64,000 nt of DNA. Source: Gammaproteobacteria bacterium. GTDB taxonomy: Bacteria; Pseudomonadota; Gammaproteobacteria; Magnimaribacterales; AG-339-G14. The DNA lies in contig BPAJ01000001.1 of assembly GCA_019652555.1 (NCBI GenBank), positions 398,762-462,761 on the forward strand, given 5' to 3'. The position numbers and the translations under genes were made by a program. Below are positions 9,197-19,537 of this stretch, piece by piece. The notes below the pieces were generated by a model. It was not told where the DNA came from, made no database searches, and was given only the letters and a program-made list of their open reading frames with translations. Positions within the stretch are counted from its first letter, which is position 1. Every line of letters starts with the position of its first letter.

Positions 9197-10435
9197 ATGT
9201 CTGTGAAAAGGCGAGTTGTCGTAACTGGTCTTGGCATAGTTTCACCTTTAGGTAATGATCTTGAAACTACTTGGTCCAATATACTTCAAGGAACTAGCGG
9301 AGCTGCAAGAATAACAAAATTTGATGCTTCAGATTTTGCTACTACTTTTGCTGCAGAATTAAAAGACTATGATGATATATCAGGCTTAACTCCCAAAGAA
9401 AAAAGAAGAATTGATCCATTTGTTCAATATGCGATAACCGCCTCTGATCAAGCCATAATAGATGCTGGAATAAATACTGATGAGCTTGATACAACCAGGA
9501 TCGGTGTGTCTATTGGTTCAGGAATCGGAGGACTTGGCAGTATTGAAGATAATGCAATTATCTTAAAAGAAACGGGTCCAAAGAAAATTTCTCCTTTTTT
9601 TGTTCCTGGAGCAATTATAAATATGGCATCTGGAAATGTTGCAATAAAAAATAACTTTCAAGGGCCTAATATATCGATAGTATCTGCTTGTTCTAGTGCA
9701 GGACATAGCATTGGATATTCAGCAAGAACAATTGCTGATGGAGATGCAGATATAATGATTACTGGAGGATCTGAAGCAGGTATTACGCCATTGGGCTTGG
9801 CCGGATTCAATGCTGCTAAAGCACTATCCACCAATAATGAAAATCCTGAAAAGGCAAGTTGTCCCTGGGACAAGAAGAGGGATGGTTTTTTATTGGGTGA
9901 GGGTGCTGGGATAATGGTTTTAGAAGACTTTGACTTAGCAAAAAAAAGAAAGGCAAAGATTTATGGTGAAGTGGTTGGCTTTGGTCAAAGCGATGATGCA
10001 TATCATATAACCGCTCCAGCGGAAGATGGACGGGGAGCATACTTAGCTATGAAAAATGCTTTGCATGATTTTGGAGAGGATTGCTCTTTAATAAATTATA
10101 TTAATGCACATGGAACCTCTACTCCCCTGGGTGATGTAATTGAATCAAAGGCGATTCATGAAATATTCGGAGATAATAAAGACTTGTCAATAAGTTCAAC
10201 TAAATCAATGACGGGACACTTACTAGGAGCAGCTGGTGCAATAGAGGCAATCTTTTGTCTTCTTTCAATGAGAGACTCTATGATTCCTCCAACAATTAAC
10301 CTAGAAGATCCTGATAATGAATTTAATCTTGATTTAACTCCAAACAAACCCAAATCAAAAAATGTTGATTATTCTATGAGTAACTCTTTTGGATTTGGCG
10401 GTACAAATGTTTCACTAATTTTTAAAAAAATTTAG
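9197..10435 (+). CDS. fabF: 3-oxoacyl-[ACP] synthase II
   Basis: An intact 412-residue condensing enzyme that elongates acyl-ACP. Catalytic triad motifs are clear: SACSSAGHSIG with the nucleophilic Cys, NAHGTSTPLGD and STKSMTGHLLGAAGA with the two histidines, and the C-terminal NSFGFGGTN. Length is that of the family. The stop overlaps the GTG start of mltG by one base. No pabC (aminodeoxychorismate lyase) lies between fabF and mltG, unlike in E. coli and Pseudomonas. Confidence 0.97.
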   Translation: MSVKRRVVVTGLGIVSPLGNDLETTWSNILQGTSGAARITKFDASDFATTFAAELKDYDDISGLTPKEKRRIDPFVQYAITASDQAIIDAGINTDELDTTRIGVSIGSGIGGLGSIEDNAIILKETGPKKISPFFVPGAIINMASGNVAIKNNFQGPNISIVSACSSAGHSIGYSARTIADGDADIMITGGSEAGITPLGLAGFNAAKALSTNNENPEKASCPWDKKRDGFLLGEGAGIMVLEDFDLAKKRKAKIYGEVVGFGQSDDAYHITAPAEDGRGAYLAMKNALHDFGEDCSLINYINAHGTSTPLGDVIESKAIHEIFGDNKDLSISSTKSMTGHLLGAAGAIEAIFCLLSMRDSMIPPTINLEDPDNEFNLDLTPNKPKSKNVDYSMSNSFGFGGTNVSLIFKKI

Positions 10436-11355
10436 TGAAGTATCTATTCTCTTTTATTTTTTTTATAAATCTTTCTTTTTATCTATTTTTAATTTTTATG
10501 CCTTTGAATCAGTCTTATATTTTTTCTATTTCAAAAGGAGATAATTTAAATAAAGTTTTTGAAAATCTAGAAGATAGAGACATTTATTTTCCGCGTTTTA
10601 CAAAGATAATGATGAATATATTTGATATTGACAAAAAGCTTTCCCAAGGAAGTTATGAAATTACTTTCAATGACTCTCTATACAGAATATTTAAGAAGCT
10701 AAAAGACAATCAAATAATTCTAAAAAAATTTATCATTCAAGAAGGTTCTCGCCTAAAAGAATTATTTCCTCAAGAGATTATCAATATTTTTTGTGAAAAA
10801 AAGAAGATGCAATTTCCTTGTAACTTAGAAGGACTTTTAAAGCCTGATGTGTATCTATACGATAGAGAAGAAGAACTAATCATGATTCTAAATATGGCTT
10901 TAGAAGGTCAAAAAAAAAATATTGATCTTGCCTGGAATAAACGAGATAAATTATTAGCTGATTCTTCAAAAAATCAACTTTTAATCATTGCTTCAATTTT
11001 AGAAAAAGAATCTTGTGCAAATGAAAGAAAAAAAATCTCAGGAGTTATTTACAATAGATTAAAAAAAAATATGCTTCTTCAGATGGACTCAACAACTATT
11101 TATGGTTTAAAAAATTTCAAGGGTGATCTAAAGAAAAGCCATTTAAAAGATTCTTCTTTATATAATACATACATGCATAAAGGATTACCTCCAGGACCAA
11201 TTTCCAACCCAACCATGAGTTCTCTTATTGCAGCTGGGCAGCCTGAAATGCATAAATATCTTTATTTTGTTGCAAATGGTAAATGCAGCCATAAGTTTTC
11301 AACTAATTATGAAGACCATTTAAAAGCAATAGATCAATTTCAACTCAACAGATAA
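10435..11355 (+). CDS. mltG: Endolytic murein transglycosylase MltG
   Basis: A 306-residue inner-membrane-anchored lytic transglycosylase thought to terminate nascent glycan strands. One N-terminal membrane segment (residues about 3-28) is followed by a LysM-like region (SISKGDNLNKVFENL) and the YceG catalytic domain with ILEKES (catalytic Glu), QMDSTTIYG and GLPPGPISNP motifs. It is slightly shorter than the E. coli protein (about 340). The GTG start overlaps the fabF stop, and its stop overlaps the tmk start (TAATG). Position between fabF and tmk is the conserved one. Confidence 0.93.
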   Translation: MKYLFSFIFFINLSFYLFLIFMPLNQSYIFSISKGDNLNKVFENLEDRDIYFPRFTKIMMNIFDIDKKLSQGSYEITFNDSLYRIFKKLKDNQIILKKFIIQEGSRLKELFPQEIINIFCEKKKMQFPCNLEGLLKPDVYLYDREEELIMILNMALEGQKKNIDLAWNKRDKLLADSSKNQLLIIASILEKESCANERKKISGVIYNRLKKNMLLQMDSTTIYGLKNFKGDLKKSHLKDSSLYNTYMHKGLPPGPISNPTMSSLIAAGQPEMHKYLYFVANGKCSHKFSTNYEDHLKAIDQFQLNR

Positions 11356-11966
11356 TGTTTATTACTTTGGAAGGAAGTGAAGGAGCTGGAAAATCTACTC
11401 TTATAAACTTATTAAAAAAGTATTTTTCAGATAAAAAATTTAATTTCTTATTTACAAGAGAACCAGGAGGTACGAAAGAGGGGCAGGCTATCCGCAGTAT
11501 ATTATTAGACAAAACAATTGAATTAGATTCCTATTCAGAAACATTCCTTCTTTTGGCAGATAGATATGAACATATCGATAAGGTCATCAAGCCTGCTCTC
11601 AAAAGAAATCAAAATATTTTATCTGATAGATACATTGATTCTACTTTCGCTTATCAAGGAGCAGGAAGAGGCATTGATCAAAAAGAATTACAATATCTTA
11701 TGGATCTATTGAATTACCCAAAACCTGACTTGACTATCTACTTAGATTTACCAATAGAAGAGGGACTTAATAGAGTAAAAAAAAGAGGAAAATCAGATAG
11801 ATTTGAGAAGGAGGATCTAATTTTTTTTGAAAGAATAAGAAATTTTTATCTTGATCTCGTTAAAAAAAATCCTGAAAGATTTCTTCTTATTGACGCATCA
11901 AAATCAACTGATGAAGTCTTCAATTTAGCCAAAGATTCCATTACAAATAAACTTTATGGAAAATAA
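11355..11966 (+). CDS. tmk: Thymidylate kinase
   Basis: Phosphorylates dTMP to dTDP. The intact 203-residue protein shows the P-loop GSEGAGKST at residues 7-15, the REPGGT motif, the DRY-type motif SDRYIDSTFAYQGAGR and a LID region rich in Arg/Lys (RVKKRGKSDRFE). Start overlaps the mltG stop; the end overlaps holB by 11 bases, indicating translational coupling of the tmk-holB pair as in other gammaproteobacteria. Confidence 0.97.
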   Translation: MFITLEGSEGAGKSTLINLLKKYFSDKKFNFLFTREPGGTKEGQAIRSILLDKTIELDSYSETFLLLADRYEHIDKVIKPALKRNQNILSDRYIDSTFAYQGAGRGIDQKELQYLMDLLNYPKPDLTIYLDLPIEEGLNRVKKRGKSDRFEKEDLIFFERIRNFYLDLVKKNPERFLLIDASKSTDEVFNLAKDSITNKLYGK

Positions 11967-12867
11967 TTTTTTCGATTTAAAGATTAATCCAGAAAATATT
12001 CCGCATGCATTGCTTATTATTTCTGAAGACTGGAAAGAAACTCACAACCAAGTAAATTTATTTATTAAGAAAATCCTTTGTATTGCTGATAGTGAAAGTA
12101 AAAGCTCTTGTAATAAATGTAAGGCATGCTTAACTTTTGATGTTAAATCTAATCCAGACTTTATTGAAATCAAACCAGATGATAAAGGAAAGATTGGTAT
12201 CGGAGCTCTTAGGAGTGATTCTGATACTAGCAGAGGAACAATCAATATACTGAATGAGACGGCTCTAGTTTCCAATGCAAAAATAATTAAGATTTGTAAT
12301 GCCGAGGTTCTAACTGAAGACGCTCAAAACCATCTACTCAAAATTCTCGAAGAACCTCCAAAAAACTCATATATTTTGATGCTTTCTTCAAGACCGTATA
12401 AGCTAAAAAAGACAATACTTAGCAGATTAACATCATTTAGCATTCTTCCTAATTTTTTTAATGATAGACCAAATAAATTTAATATAGATGAGTCAATATT
12501 TCATATCATTTCCAAAGAAAAAGATATTGCTGATCTCTCAGATGAAGAAATAACCTCTTACGCTTCACTTTATGAAGAAACTGAGAATTCATTAGATTTT
12601 TATAACTATTCAAAGAGGAGAATTCTTGATACTTGGAATGATGAAAATTTGATTTTTCGTTTAAATATTTTAAAAAATAATATATTTCTTGAAATATCTA
12701 ATAATCTAAATGATATCAAAATAAAAAATAAAACTATTTTGTCTACTCTAGAGCAAGATGGTTTATTTAATTTTTTAGAGGAATTGATTTCCTTTCAAGC
12801 ACTACTAGCAAATAAAGTTGCTATTAACAAAAAAATTCAACTTGATTCGCTATTTGATTTGATTTGA
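11956..12867 (+). CDS. holB: DNA polymerase III delta' subunit
   Basis: Clamp-loader subunit. The 303-residue protein has the family start IPHALLIISEDW, a zinc module CNKCKAC, NPDFIEIKPD, and the sensor region DAQNHLLKILEEPP. The Walker A motif is degenerate, as is usual for delta'. The C-terminal domain is divergent and AT-biased in composition. Its 3' end overlaps by 18 bases with the convergent membrane-protein gene, so no terminator fits between them. Confidence 0.92.
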   Translation: MENNFFDLKINPENIPHALLIISEDWKETHNQVNLFIKKILCIADSESKSSCNKCKACLTFDVKSNPDFIEIKPDDKGKIGIGALRSDSDTSRGTINILNETALVSNAKIIKICNAEVLTEDAQNHLLKILEEPPKNSYILMLSSRPYKLKKTILSRLTSFSILPNFFNDRPNKFNIDESIFHIISKEKDIADLSDEEITSYASLYEETENSLDFYNYSKRRILDTWNDENLIFRLNILKNNIFLEISNNLNDIKIKNKTILSTLEQDGLFNFLEELISFQALLANKVAINKKIQLDSLFDLI

Positions 12868-13536
12868 AGTTTGGTTTTTAAAAAAAATCAATATTGGAAA
12901 AGATATGAGACAAGCTTGAATATAAATCGCCAATGAGCTGGAGAAAATAGACACAATCGTTGGAATTTTTTCTGCTTCCTGAAAGCTACTTGAAATATAA
13001 GAAACCATTGATATCGATAATATTGTGATAAACCAAAAAAACGCAGCCATCAATAAATAGTTAATGAAATTTTCTCTAGCTTTGTTCCAGGACAGCAAAA
13101 TAGATTCGTTTATATTTTTTTCTTCAAGAATTGCAAAATAATTTACTAAAAGAAATAATCCAGCAAAAATGATTCCTGGAATAACAAATAACACTAGGCC
13201 TACACCGATTAAAAAAGTAGAGATTAATGACAAAATTAAAATTCTAATTATGAATTTCCAAGCAATAGCATAGTAAACCAAGACATCTCTACGTCGGTTC
13301 TCAAAAAGATCATTGGCATTAAGGATCGAAATTATTGTAATCAAGGGCGCAATGAGAAAATTATTAATCAATAAAATCACGATATCAAAATTTGATAGTC
13401 CGTTACTTATTTCTGAAGAAGTTCCCATACTAGCAACAAATCCAAATAGAAAAACTGCTGGAAAAATATTTAAAGAAAATTTAAGACCATCCTTTTTAAA
13501 ATGCTCAAAACCTTTTGATATTGCTTGAAGTGTCAT
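12850..13536 (-). CDS. Polytopic membrane protein, YciC-like
   Basis: A 228-residue protein with about five to six hydrophobic segments. The block FVIPGIIFAGLFLLVNYFAILEE followed by ESILLSWNKARENF resembles the VIPG-x-Y/F...EAL-x-SW arrangement in the YciC/UPF0259 type of inner-membrane protein, whose function is unknown. I do not recognise a more specific family. It is convergent with holB, and the start is about 20 bases from the divergent glutaredoxin gene. Confidence 0.55.
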   Translation of the reverse strand: MTLQAISKGFEHFKKDGLKFSLNIFPAVFLFGFVASMGTSSEISNGLSNFDIVILLINNFLIAPLITIISILNANDLFENRRRDVLVYYAIAWKFIIRILILSLISTFLIGVGLVLFVIPGIIFAGLFLLVNYFAILEEKNINESILLSWNKARENFINYLLMAAFFWFITILSISMVSYISSSFQEAEKIPTIVSIFSSSLAIYIQACLISFPILIFFKNQTSNQIK

Positions 13537-13557
13537 AGAATGATTTAGGAGTTAATT

Positions 13558-13785
13558 ATGATAGAAATTTGGTCTAAACCGCAATGTCCTTTTTGCGATA
13601 AAGCAGAGAATCTCTGTAAACAAAAAAACTTTGAATACAAAAAATATATGCTGGATGTTGATTTTTCTCGTGAGGAAATGTTTGAAAAATTTCCTACCGC
13701 AAGAACATTTCCTCAAATTACAATTGATGGCGAATTAATTGGCGGTTATACGGAATTTGAAGCAAAAGTTAGACTTGAAGAATAG
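13558..13785 (+). CDS. Glutaredoxin
   Basis: A 75-residue single-domain glutaredoxin. The active site is CPFC (residues 9-12) in the SKPQCPFCDKA context. The glutathione-binding TFPQITIDGELIGGYTEF block contains the cis-Pro. Length fits the GrxA/GrxC-like small class. The reading frame ends exactly before the TTG start proposed for the AGCS transporter, so both may be translated from one message. Confidence 0.9.
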   Translation: MIEIWSKPQCPFCDKAENLCKQKNFEYKKYMLDVDFSREEMFEKFPTARTFPQITIDGELIGGYTEFEAKVRLEE

Positions 13786-15427
13786 TTGGATAACTTAAAT
13801 AGCTTTATTCTCTTTATTGATAGTTATTTTGGTAGCGCACCTTGGTTTCCGTTACTACTGCTATCTATTGGTATTTTTTTTACAATTTATTTAGGTTTTC
13901 CTCAACTTCGATATTTTTCTAGCGGTTGGAAAATACTTTTCACTTCAGGTTCTGGCAATCAAGGACAAACATCTCCATTTCAAGCTCTGAGTACTGCTCT
14001 ATCTGGAACTGTTGGTACAGGAAATATTGGCGGAGTCGCTATGGCAATTTTTATTGGAGGTCCTGCAGCATTATTTTGGATGTGGATTACTGCTTTCTTA
14101 GGCATGACTACTAAATTCGTTGAAGTTACTCTGTCTCATCATTATCGAAAAAAAAATGATTCTGGAGAAATATTTGGGGGCCCAATGTTATATATGGAAC
14201 AAGGCTTAAATATGAAATGGCTAGGAATCATTTTCGCATTTTGTCTTCTAATAAGTACTTTTGGCTCAGGTAATATGCCTCAAATAGATAATATATCGAG
14301 CACTATCGAATCAAGCTTTGGACTTGGATCCTTTGTATACCTCTATTATTATGAGTGTTTTAGTTGGCTTAGTAATTATTGGAGGAATAAGCAGAATAGC
14401 TTTAATTGCAGCTTCAATAGTTCCATTGATGGCTTTTATTTATTTGGTGGGAGGACTTAGCGTTCTGATTTTCAATTATGAAAATATAATCCCATCTTTT
14501 ACAGTGATAATTACAGATGTCTTTAAGGGCTCTTCTGTTGTTGGGGGTTTTTTGGGCGCTTCTTTTTCTCTGGCATTCACATATGGAGTTGCCAGAGGCT
14601 TATATTCTAATGAAGCTGGACAAGGATCTGCTCCTATTGCCCACGCTACTTCAAAAACTAAGCATTCTGTAGAGGAGGGGTTTGTTTCTATACTAGAACC
14701 TTTTATAGATACCTTGATAATATGTACTTTAACCGGTCTGGTTATTTTGTCTTCAGGAGTTTGGACGGAAAAATTTAGTAATAATTTTGAAAGATCTTCA
14801 ATGTTTATTGTAGAAGGCATTCAAGATGAAAATAAGGATGCTGCTGAAATATTAAAATTCTTATCTGATGAACCATCATCTATTAAGAGCTTTTCAGGAA
14901 TATTGGAGATTCAAGATGGAAAAATTCTCCAAGCAATTACGATATTGAATAATAGGTCCATTGCTGAAGAAGTTTTAGTTTATAAAGATAATGTGCCTTA
15001 TTCTGGAACATTGGAAGTAATGAATAGTGAATTTGATTCGAGTTATGTATTTTCTGGTAAATCTTTAGTGAAATCTGCAGTCCTGACCAGTAAAGCCTTC
15101 AATAAAGGATTTTTTGGAAATTATGGAGAATATATTGTATCCATAGGATTGTTACTATTTGCATTTTCTACTGTAATCACATGGGCATATTATGGCGATC
15201 GATGTACAGCTTATCTTTTTGGCGAATCGGCAATCATTTACTACAGACTGATTTATATTTTCGCTTTTTTTATTGCGGGTAGTGGATTTTTCGATACTGA
15301 AATAATATGGAATTTTGCTTTAATTACCGTTGCAGCAAGTACCTTACCAAACTTAATCTCAATATTCTTATTGAGAAATAAAATGAAATCCTTAGTTACT
15401 TCTTACAAAGATTTAAACAATGACTGA
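13786..15427 (+). CDS. Alanine/glycine:cation symporter (AGCS) with a large internal insert, frameshifted
   Basis: Na+-coupled amino-acid importer. Piece one (13786-14460, TTG start) has the family sequence [17 protein letters not shown]. Piece two (14318-15427) has [21 protein letters not shown]. The junction near 14320 needs a single-base change (SSFG to [11 protein letters not shown]). Between GVWTEKF and the final membrane segments ([23 protein letters not shown]) lies an extra hydrophilic stretch of about 95-100 residues that ordinary AGCS members such as AlsT/DagA lack. About 545 residues in total. It overlaps lhgO by 8 bases. Substrate is inferred as Ala, Gly or a related small amino acid. 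Confidence 0.88.
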
Positions 15428-16523
15428 TGTGGTCATTATCGGTGGTGGAGTGATAGGACTTGCCATTGCACGAGAAGCAAGTCGATCAGGCTTAGAGACA
15501 ATTGTTTTGGAAAAAAATGAGAGAGCAGGCGATGACACGTCATCTAGAAATTCGGGTGTTATCCATGCAGGAATATATTATCCAGAAAACTTTTTAAAAA
15601 CTTCTCTTTGCGTGAAGGGAAATAAATTACTTTATGAATATGCATTGGCTAAAAAAATAAATCATAAAAAATATGGAAAATACATCATTTCTTCAAACCC
15701 TTCTGAAGAAGCTAAGTTAAAAAAAATTTTTAAGCAGGCAATAAAAAATAAGGTTGAAATTTATGAGGCTGATTCGGATAGAGTAAAAGAAAACAATCCA
15801 GGACTAATTTTTAAAAGTGCTCTTTTTTCTCCTAGTTCCGGTGTAATTGATGTTCCAGAATACGTAACTGCTTTGGAAGGCGATATACAACATTTTGGAG
15901 GACTGATTTCACTAAAAACATCTTTTCTGAGTGCCGCACGTGAAAATGGACTCTTCAGGATTAACTGCGAGAGCGATCAAAAATTTTCTATCACTTCTAA
16001 GTTTTTAATAAATTGTAGTGGTTTAAGTAGTGAGATCAATTTATCAAGTATTGCAGGTTTTCAAAAAAAAGATATCTACAAAAACTATTACGCAAAGGGG
16101 CACTATTTTAAATATTCTGGCAAGGCACCTTTTTCAAATCTTATTTATCCAATTTCAGGACAACATAGCTTGGGAATACATGTTGGTTTCGACTTAGCGG
16201 GCGGAATGAGGTTTGGCCCCGATATTGAGTTTGTTAAGAAAATAGATTATTCGTTTGATGAGAATTTAAAAGATAAGTTTTTAAATTCCATTTCTCAGTA
16301 TTGGCCCGAAATTAATCCAGATAAACTTCATCCTGACTACACTGGGATAAGACCAAAAATTACCAAGCCAAACGAACCTATGCAAGATTTCAACATTCAA
16401 ACCAAAAACCATCATGGATTAGAACGATTAATTAATCTTCAAGGGATTGAAAGTCCAGGGCTGACTTCTTCTTTGGCTATTGGAAAGTACGTTAATAATC
16501 TCTTGATGCAAGATGTTCAATAA
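15420..16523 (+). CDS. lhgO: L-2-hydroxyglutarate oxidase family FAD enzyme
   Basis: An intact 367-residue flavoprotein of the DAO superfamily. The N-terminal dinucleotide-binding motif is VVIIGGGVIGLAIAREAS, followed by the family sequence SSRNSGVIHAGIYYPENFLKTSLC. The C-terminal block is YTGIRPKI...GIESPGLTSSLAIG. LhgO oxidises L-2-hydroxyglutarate to 2-oxoglutarate and passes electrons to quinone. The length is a little shorter than the E. coli enzyme (422). The start overlaps the AGCS symporter gene, so the two are probably co-transcribed. The 3' end overlaps 32 bases with convergent ptrB. Confidence 0.88.
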   Translation: MTDVVIIGGGVIGLAIAREASRSGLETIVLEKNERAGDDTSSRNSGVIHAGIYYPENFLKTSLCVKGNKLLYEYALAKKINHKKYGKYIISSNPSEEAKLKKIFKQAIKNKVEIYEADSDRVKENNPGLIFKSALFSPSSGVIDVPEYVTALEGDIQHFGGLISLKTSFLSAARENGLFRINCESDQKFSITSKFLINCSGLSSEINLSSIAGFQKKDIYKNYYAKGHYFKYSGKAPFSNLIYPISGQHSLGIHVGFDLAGGMRFGPDIEFVKKIDYSFDENLKDKFLNSISQYWPEINPDKLHPDYTGIRPKITKPNEPMQDFNIQTKNHHGLERLINLQGIESPGLTSSLAIGKYVNNLLMQDVQ

Positions 16524-18529
16524 AACTCAGCTCTTCGGCAGTTTCTTTCAAAGATTCCAATCTACCACTCTTTCCAGCATGACCGCCAATCAGATTCATT
16601 TTTAACAAAACAGGATTATTAGAAGTTGAAAACTCTCTTAATTTGGGTACATATTTGGCTGGTTCAAAATACTGTACTTGTGAATCAAACAAGCTTGAAG
16701 TAACCAAAACTGACGGGTAAGGCTTTGATTCAATATTGTCATATGGAGAATATTTTTTAATGTAAAAATATTCTTTTCTATTAGATGGATTGCCCCATTC
16801 CTTATATTCAAAAGTTGTCAAAGGGATGCTTTCATCAGACATTGTCGTTAGTACATCAACAAAAGGAACCGCAGAAACAATACCTTTGTACAAAGTAGGT
16901 TCCATATTTATTATCGCACCCATTAAAAGACCTCCGGCACTTCCTCCCATCGCAAAAGTTTTATCTTTATTGCCGAAATCTTTTTCATGCAATCCTTTAG
17001 TACAGTCAATGAAATCAAAAAAGGTATTCATCTTATTCATCATTCGACCTTGGTCATACCATTTTCTTCCTAAATCTTGTCCGCCGCGAATATGAGCAAT
17101 TGCAAATATAAATCCTTCGTCTACCAAAGGTAGAAATGATAATTTAAAAGATGGTTCAACGATTAGTCCATAGGAACCATAGCCATACATAAGTAGGGGT
17201 GCTGATTTTAAAGTTACTCCTTTTTTATAAATGAGTGACACTGGAATTTTTTCCCCATCTCTTGCTTTGATCATTACTCTCTTGGTTTCGTAAGTATGTT
17301 CCTTAAAATTATTAAATTTTTGTTGCCATACTTTCCTTCTATAGCCTGATAAAAAACTTTGAGAATATATTGTTGAAGGTGTTGTCAAACTTGAATAAAC
17401 ATATTTGAAAGAATTTGAATTGTAATTTGGGTTAGAAGCAAGATTAGCAGCATAAGAAGAATCTTGAAATTTTATGTAGGTTTTACGATTGTTATTCCTA
17501 TCAATTATCGCTAATTGAGGTAAACCGTTTTTTCTGGTTTCAAGAACGATTTTATTTTTGAATATCTGGAAATCCTCCAAAAGTTCATTTTGATTATGTT
17601 TTACTATACATTTCCAATTTTTTTCACCTTTGTTGGATAAGGGAGCTTTGTACAAAGCAAAATTTCTCTGATTGTTTTTATTGCTAAGAATAAAAAACTC
17701 TTCTGGAGAGTCATCCAAGTAATACAGATGTTTATTTTTTCTTTTAAGAAAAATAGTTAAAGATGAATCATTTTTCTCAAGATCCAAAATTCTAAATTCA
17801 TTAGACTCGGTTTTTGATATCTGCAAAAACAATCTTTTTTTTTGTTCTACTTAAGGAAATGCTTAAATTAAACTCTTTATCTTTTTCTCTATAAATAAGA
17901 ACATCTTTATTAGACTTAGTATTCAATTTATGAAAAAAAAGAGAATCGGTGATCAGGGTCTTAGGATCTTTTTTTAGATAATAATATCCATCCGAGTCGG
18001 TGTTCCAAATTACTCCACCTGTTGAGCCACAATGATTGGTTTCAAGAATTTTATTTTTAGTTAAATCTTTGATTATTATTGAATATTCTCTTCTTCCATT
18101 CGTATCTTCGCCATAAGCGATGAATTGATGATTTCTTGAAGGTTGTATTCCGGAAATAGAGTAATATTTTTTGTCTTTGGCTAATTTATTAACATCTAGA
18201 ATTAATTTTTTTTGATTTTTATAAACTCTAAAATATTTTCTATGTTCCGAAGAAATATCAATTGTTGAGAAGTATTTGTAGCCATCGATTTCGGTAGGAT
18301 AACTCTCCTCAAGCTTTGGAAGTCTTTTTTTATAGGCTTGAAATATTTTTTTAGGAGAAACACCATTGGAGTCAAACCATTTTTTTGAATAGCTATTTTC
18401 TGCTTTTAAATAATTAATTATTTGTTTATTTTTTCTACTGTCATCTCTTAACCAATAATAGTTGTCAATTCTCTGATCGCCATGAGCTAATAATTTTTTT
18501 TTGATTTTTTTTGGTATTGGAGGCTTCAT
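16492..18529 (-). CDS. ptrB: Oligopeptidase B (S9A family), frameshifted
   Basis: Serine peptidase that cleaves short peptides after basic residues. The first piece (17801-18529) holds the start of the beta-propeller (HGDQRIDNYYWLRDD). The second (16492-17832) has the rest of the propeller and the alpha/beta-hydrolase domain, with MYGYGSYG, HIRGGQDLGRKWYDQGR, the nucleophile in GGSAGG, the Asp in SSLFDSQVQYFEPAK and the His in GGHAGKSGR. A one-base change in the A-run near 17810 joins the pieces to about 678 residues, the family length. No signal peptide is seen. Confidence 0.92.
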
Positions 18530-18584
18530 AATTTTATTAATAAGTGGATATACTAGATTATTATAAATCTTTAGGGAGTTTTAA

Positions 18585-19535
18585 ATGGGAACTACAGTAG
18601 AAGCAAATAATATAAATATTTGGTACGAAGAATTCGGCGATAAAGGGAATGAAACCATTCTCTTAATCATGGGAGCTAACGCTAATTGTATGCAATGGGA
18701 TCAAGAGTTTATTGATCGATTGGTTGCAAATAATTTTCATGTGGTTAGATTTGATAATAGGGATGTTGGCAAATCTACTTGGTTTGGAAAAGAACCGGCT
18801 TTGAATAAGTTTTTAAAACTTCTGCCAAACTTTCTTTTGAAAATTATTGTCAACAGTATTTTTGGATTAGCTGTTGACGATAAAGGGAGATTTAAATTTA
18901 ACAACCCCAATCCTGAATATAACTTATCTGATATGGCTCAAGACGCAGTAGCCTTATTGGAAGTTCTAAATATAAAAAAAGCACACATTATTGGAGCCTC
19001 AATGGGAGGCATGATCACCCAAATCTTAGCTCTAGATCATCCAGAAAAGGTTTTGACTATCACTCCAATTATGACTTCTCCAGGGGTGCAAAATGATTCT
19101 TTATCTGGTCCCACAGAAGAATTACTAGAGGCCTATAAAAAATCTTTTGTACATAATATTAGAGGCAGAATTGAGGATGGGGTGGTTGAAATTTATCGAC
19201 AGTTGACCGGATCGCGTTTCCCTTTCAATGAGCAAAAATTTAGAGATAAGATAAAACCTGTGATATCGCATGGAAACAACCCTTATGCATTGCACGGCGA
19301 AGCAGTAGGCGCAAGTCCAGATAGAACATCTCGACTTCAAGAAATTAAAGTTCCTGCTCTTGTTATTCATGGAACTGAAGATGCAATTTTGCCTTTAGAC
19401 CATGGAATAGCCGTTGCAGATGGTATTGCAGATTCAAAGCGAATGATTATGGAAGGAGTAGGCCACGAAATACCTGAAGAATTGTTACCTGAAATAGTGA
19501 GCGAAATTGTAGAAAATATTAAAAGAGCTTCTTAA
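18585..19535 (+). CDS. Alpha/beta hydrolase, esterase-like
   Basis: An intact 316-residue alpha/beta-fold hydrolase. The nucleophile elbow is GASMGGM, the oxyanion strand LLIMGANANCMQWD, and the His is in EGVGHEIPEEL, with an Asp in HGTEDAILPLDHG. The N-terminus (DNRDVGKSTWF) resembles the family containing the RdmC/aclacinomycin methylesterases and many uncharacterised marine esterases. The substrate cannot be predicted. It is convergent with the TetR gene, with only two bases between stops. Confidence 0.8.
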   Translation: MGTTVEANNINIWYEEFGDKGNETILLIMGANANCMQWDQEFIDRLVANNFHVVRFDNRDVGKSTWFGKEPALNKFLKLLPNFLLKIIVNSIFGLAVDDKGRFKFNNPNPEYNLSDMAQDAVALLEVLNIKKAHIIGASMGGMITQILALDHPEKVLTITPIMTSPGVQNDSLSGPTEELLEAYKKSFVHNIRGRIEDGVVEIYRQLTGSRFPFNEQKFRDKIKPVISHGNNPYALHGEAVGASPDRTSRLQEIKVPALVIHGTEDAILPLDHGIAVADGIADSKRMIMEGVGHEIPEELLPEIVSEIVENIKRAS

Positions 19536-19537
19536 TT

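Noticed and set aside
9658-10353. Three minus-strand ORFs inside fabF
   Set aside because: Antisense shadows of an intact, highly conserved gene.
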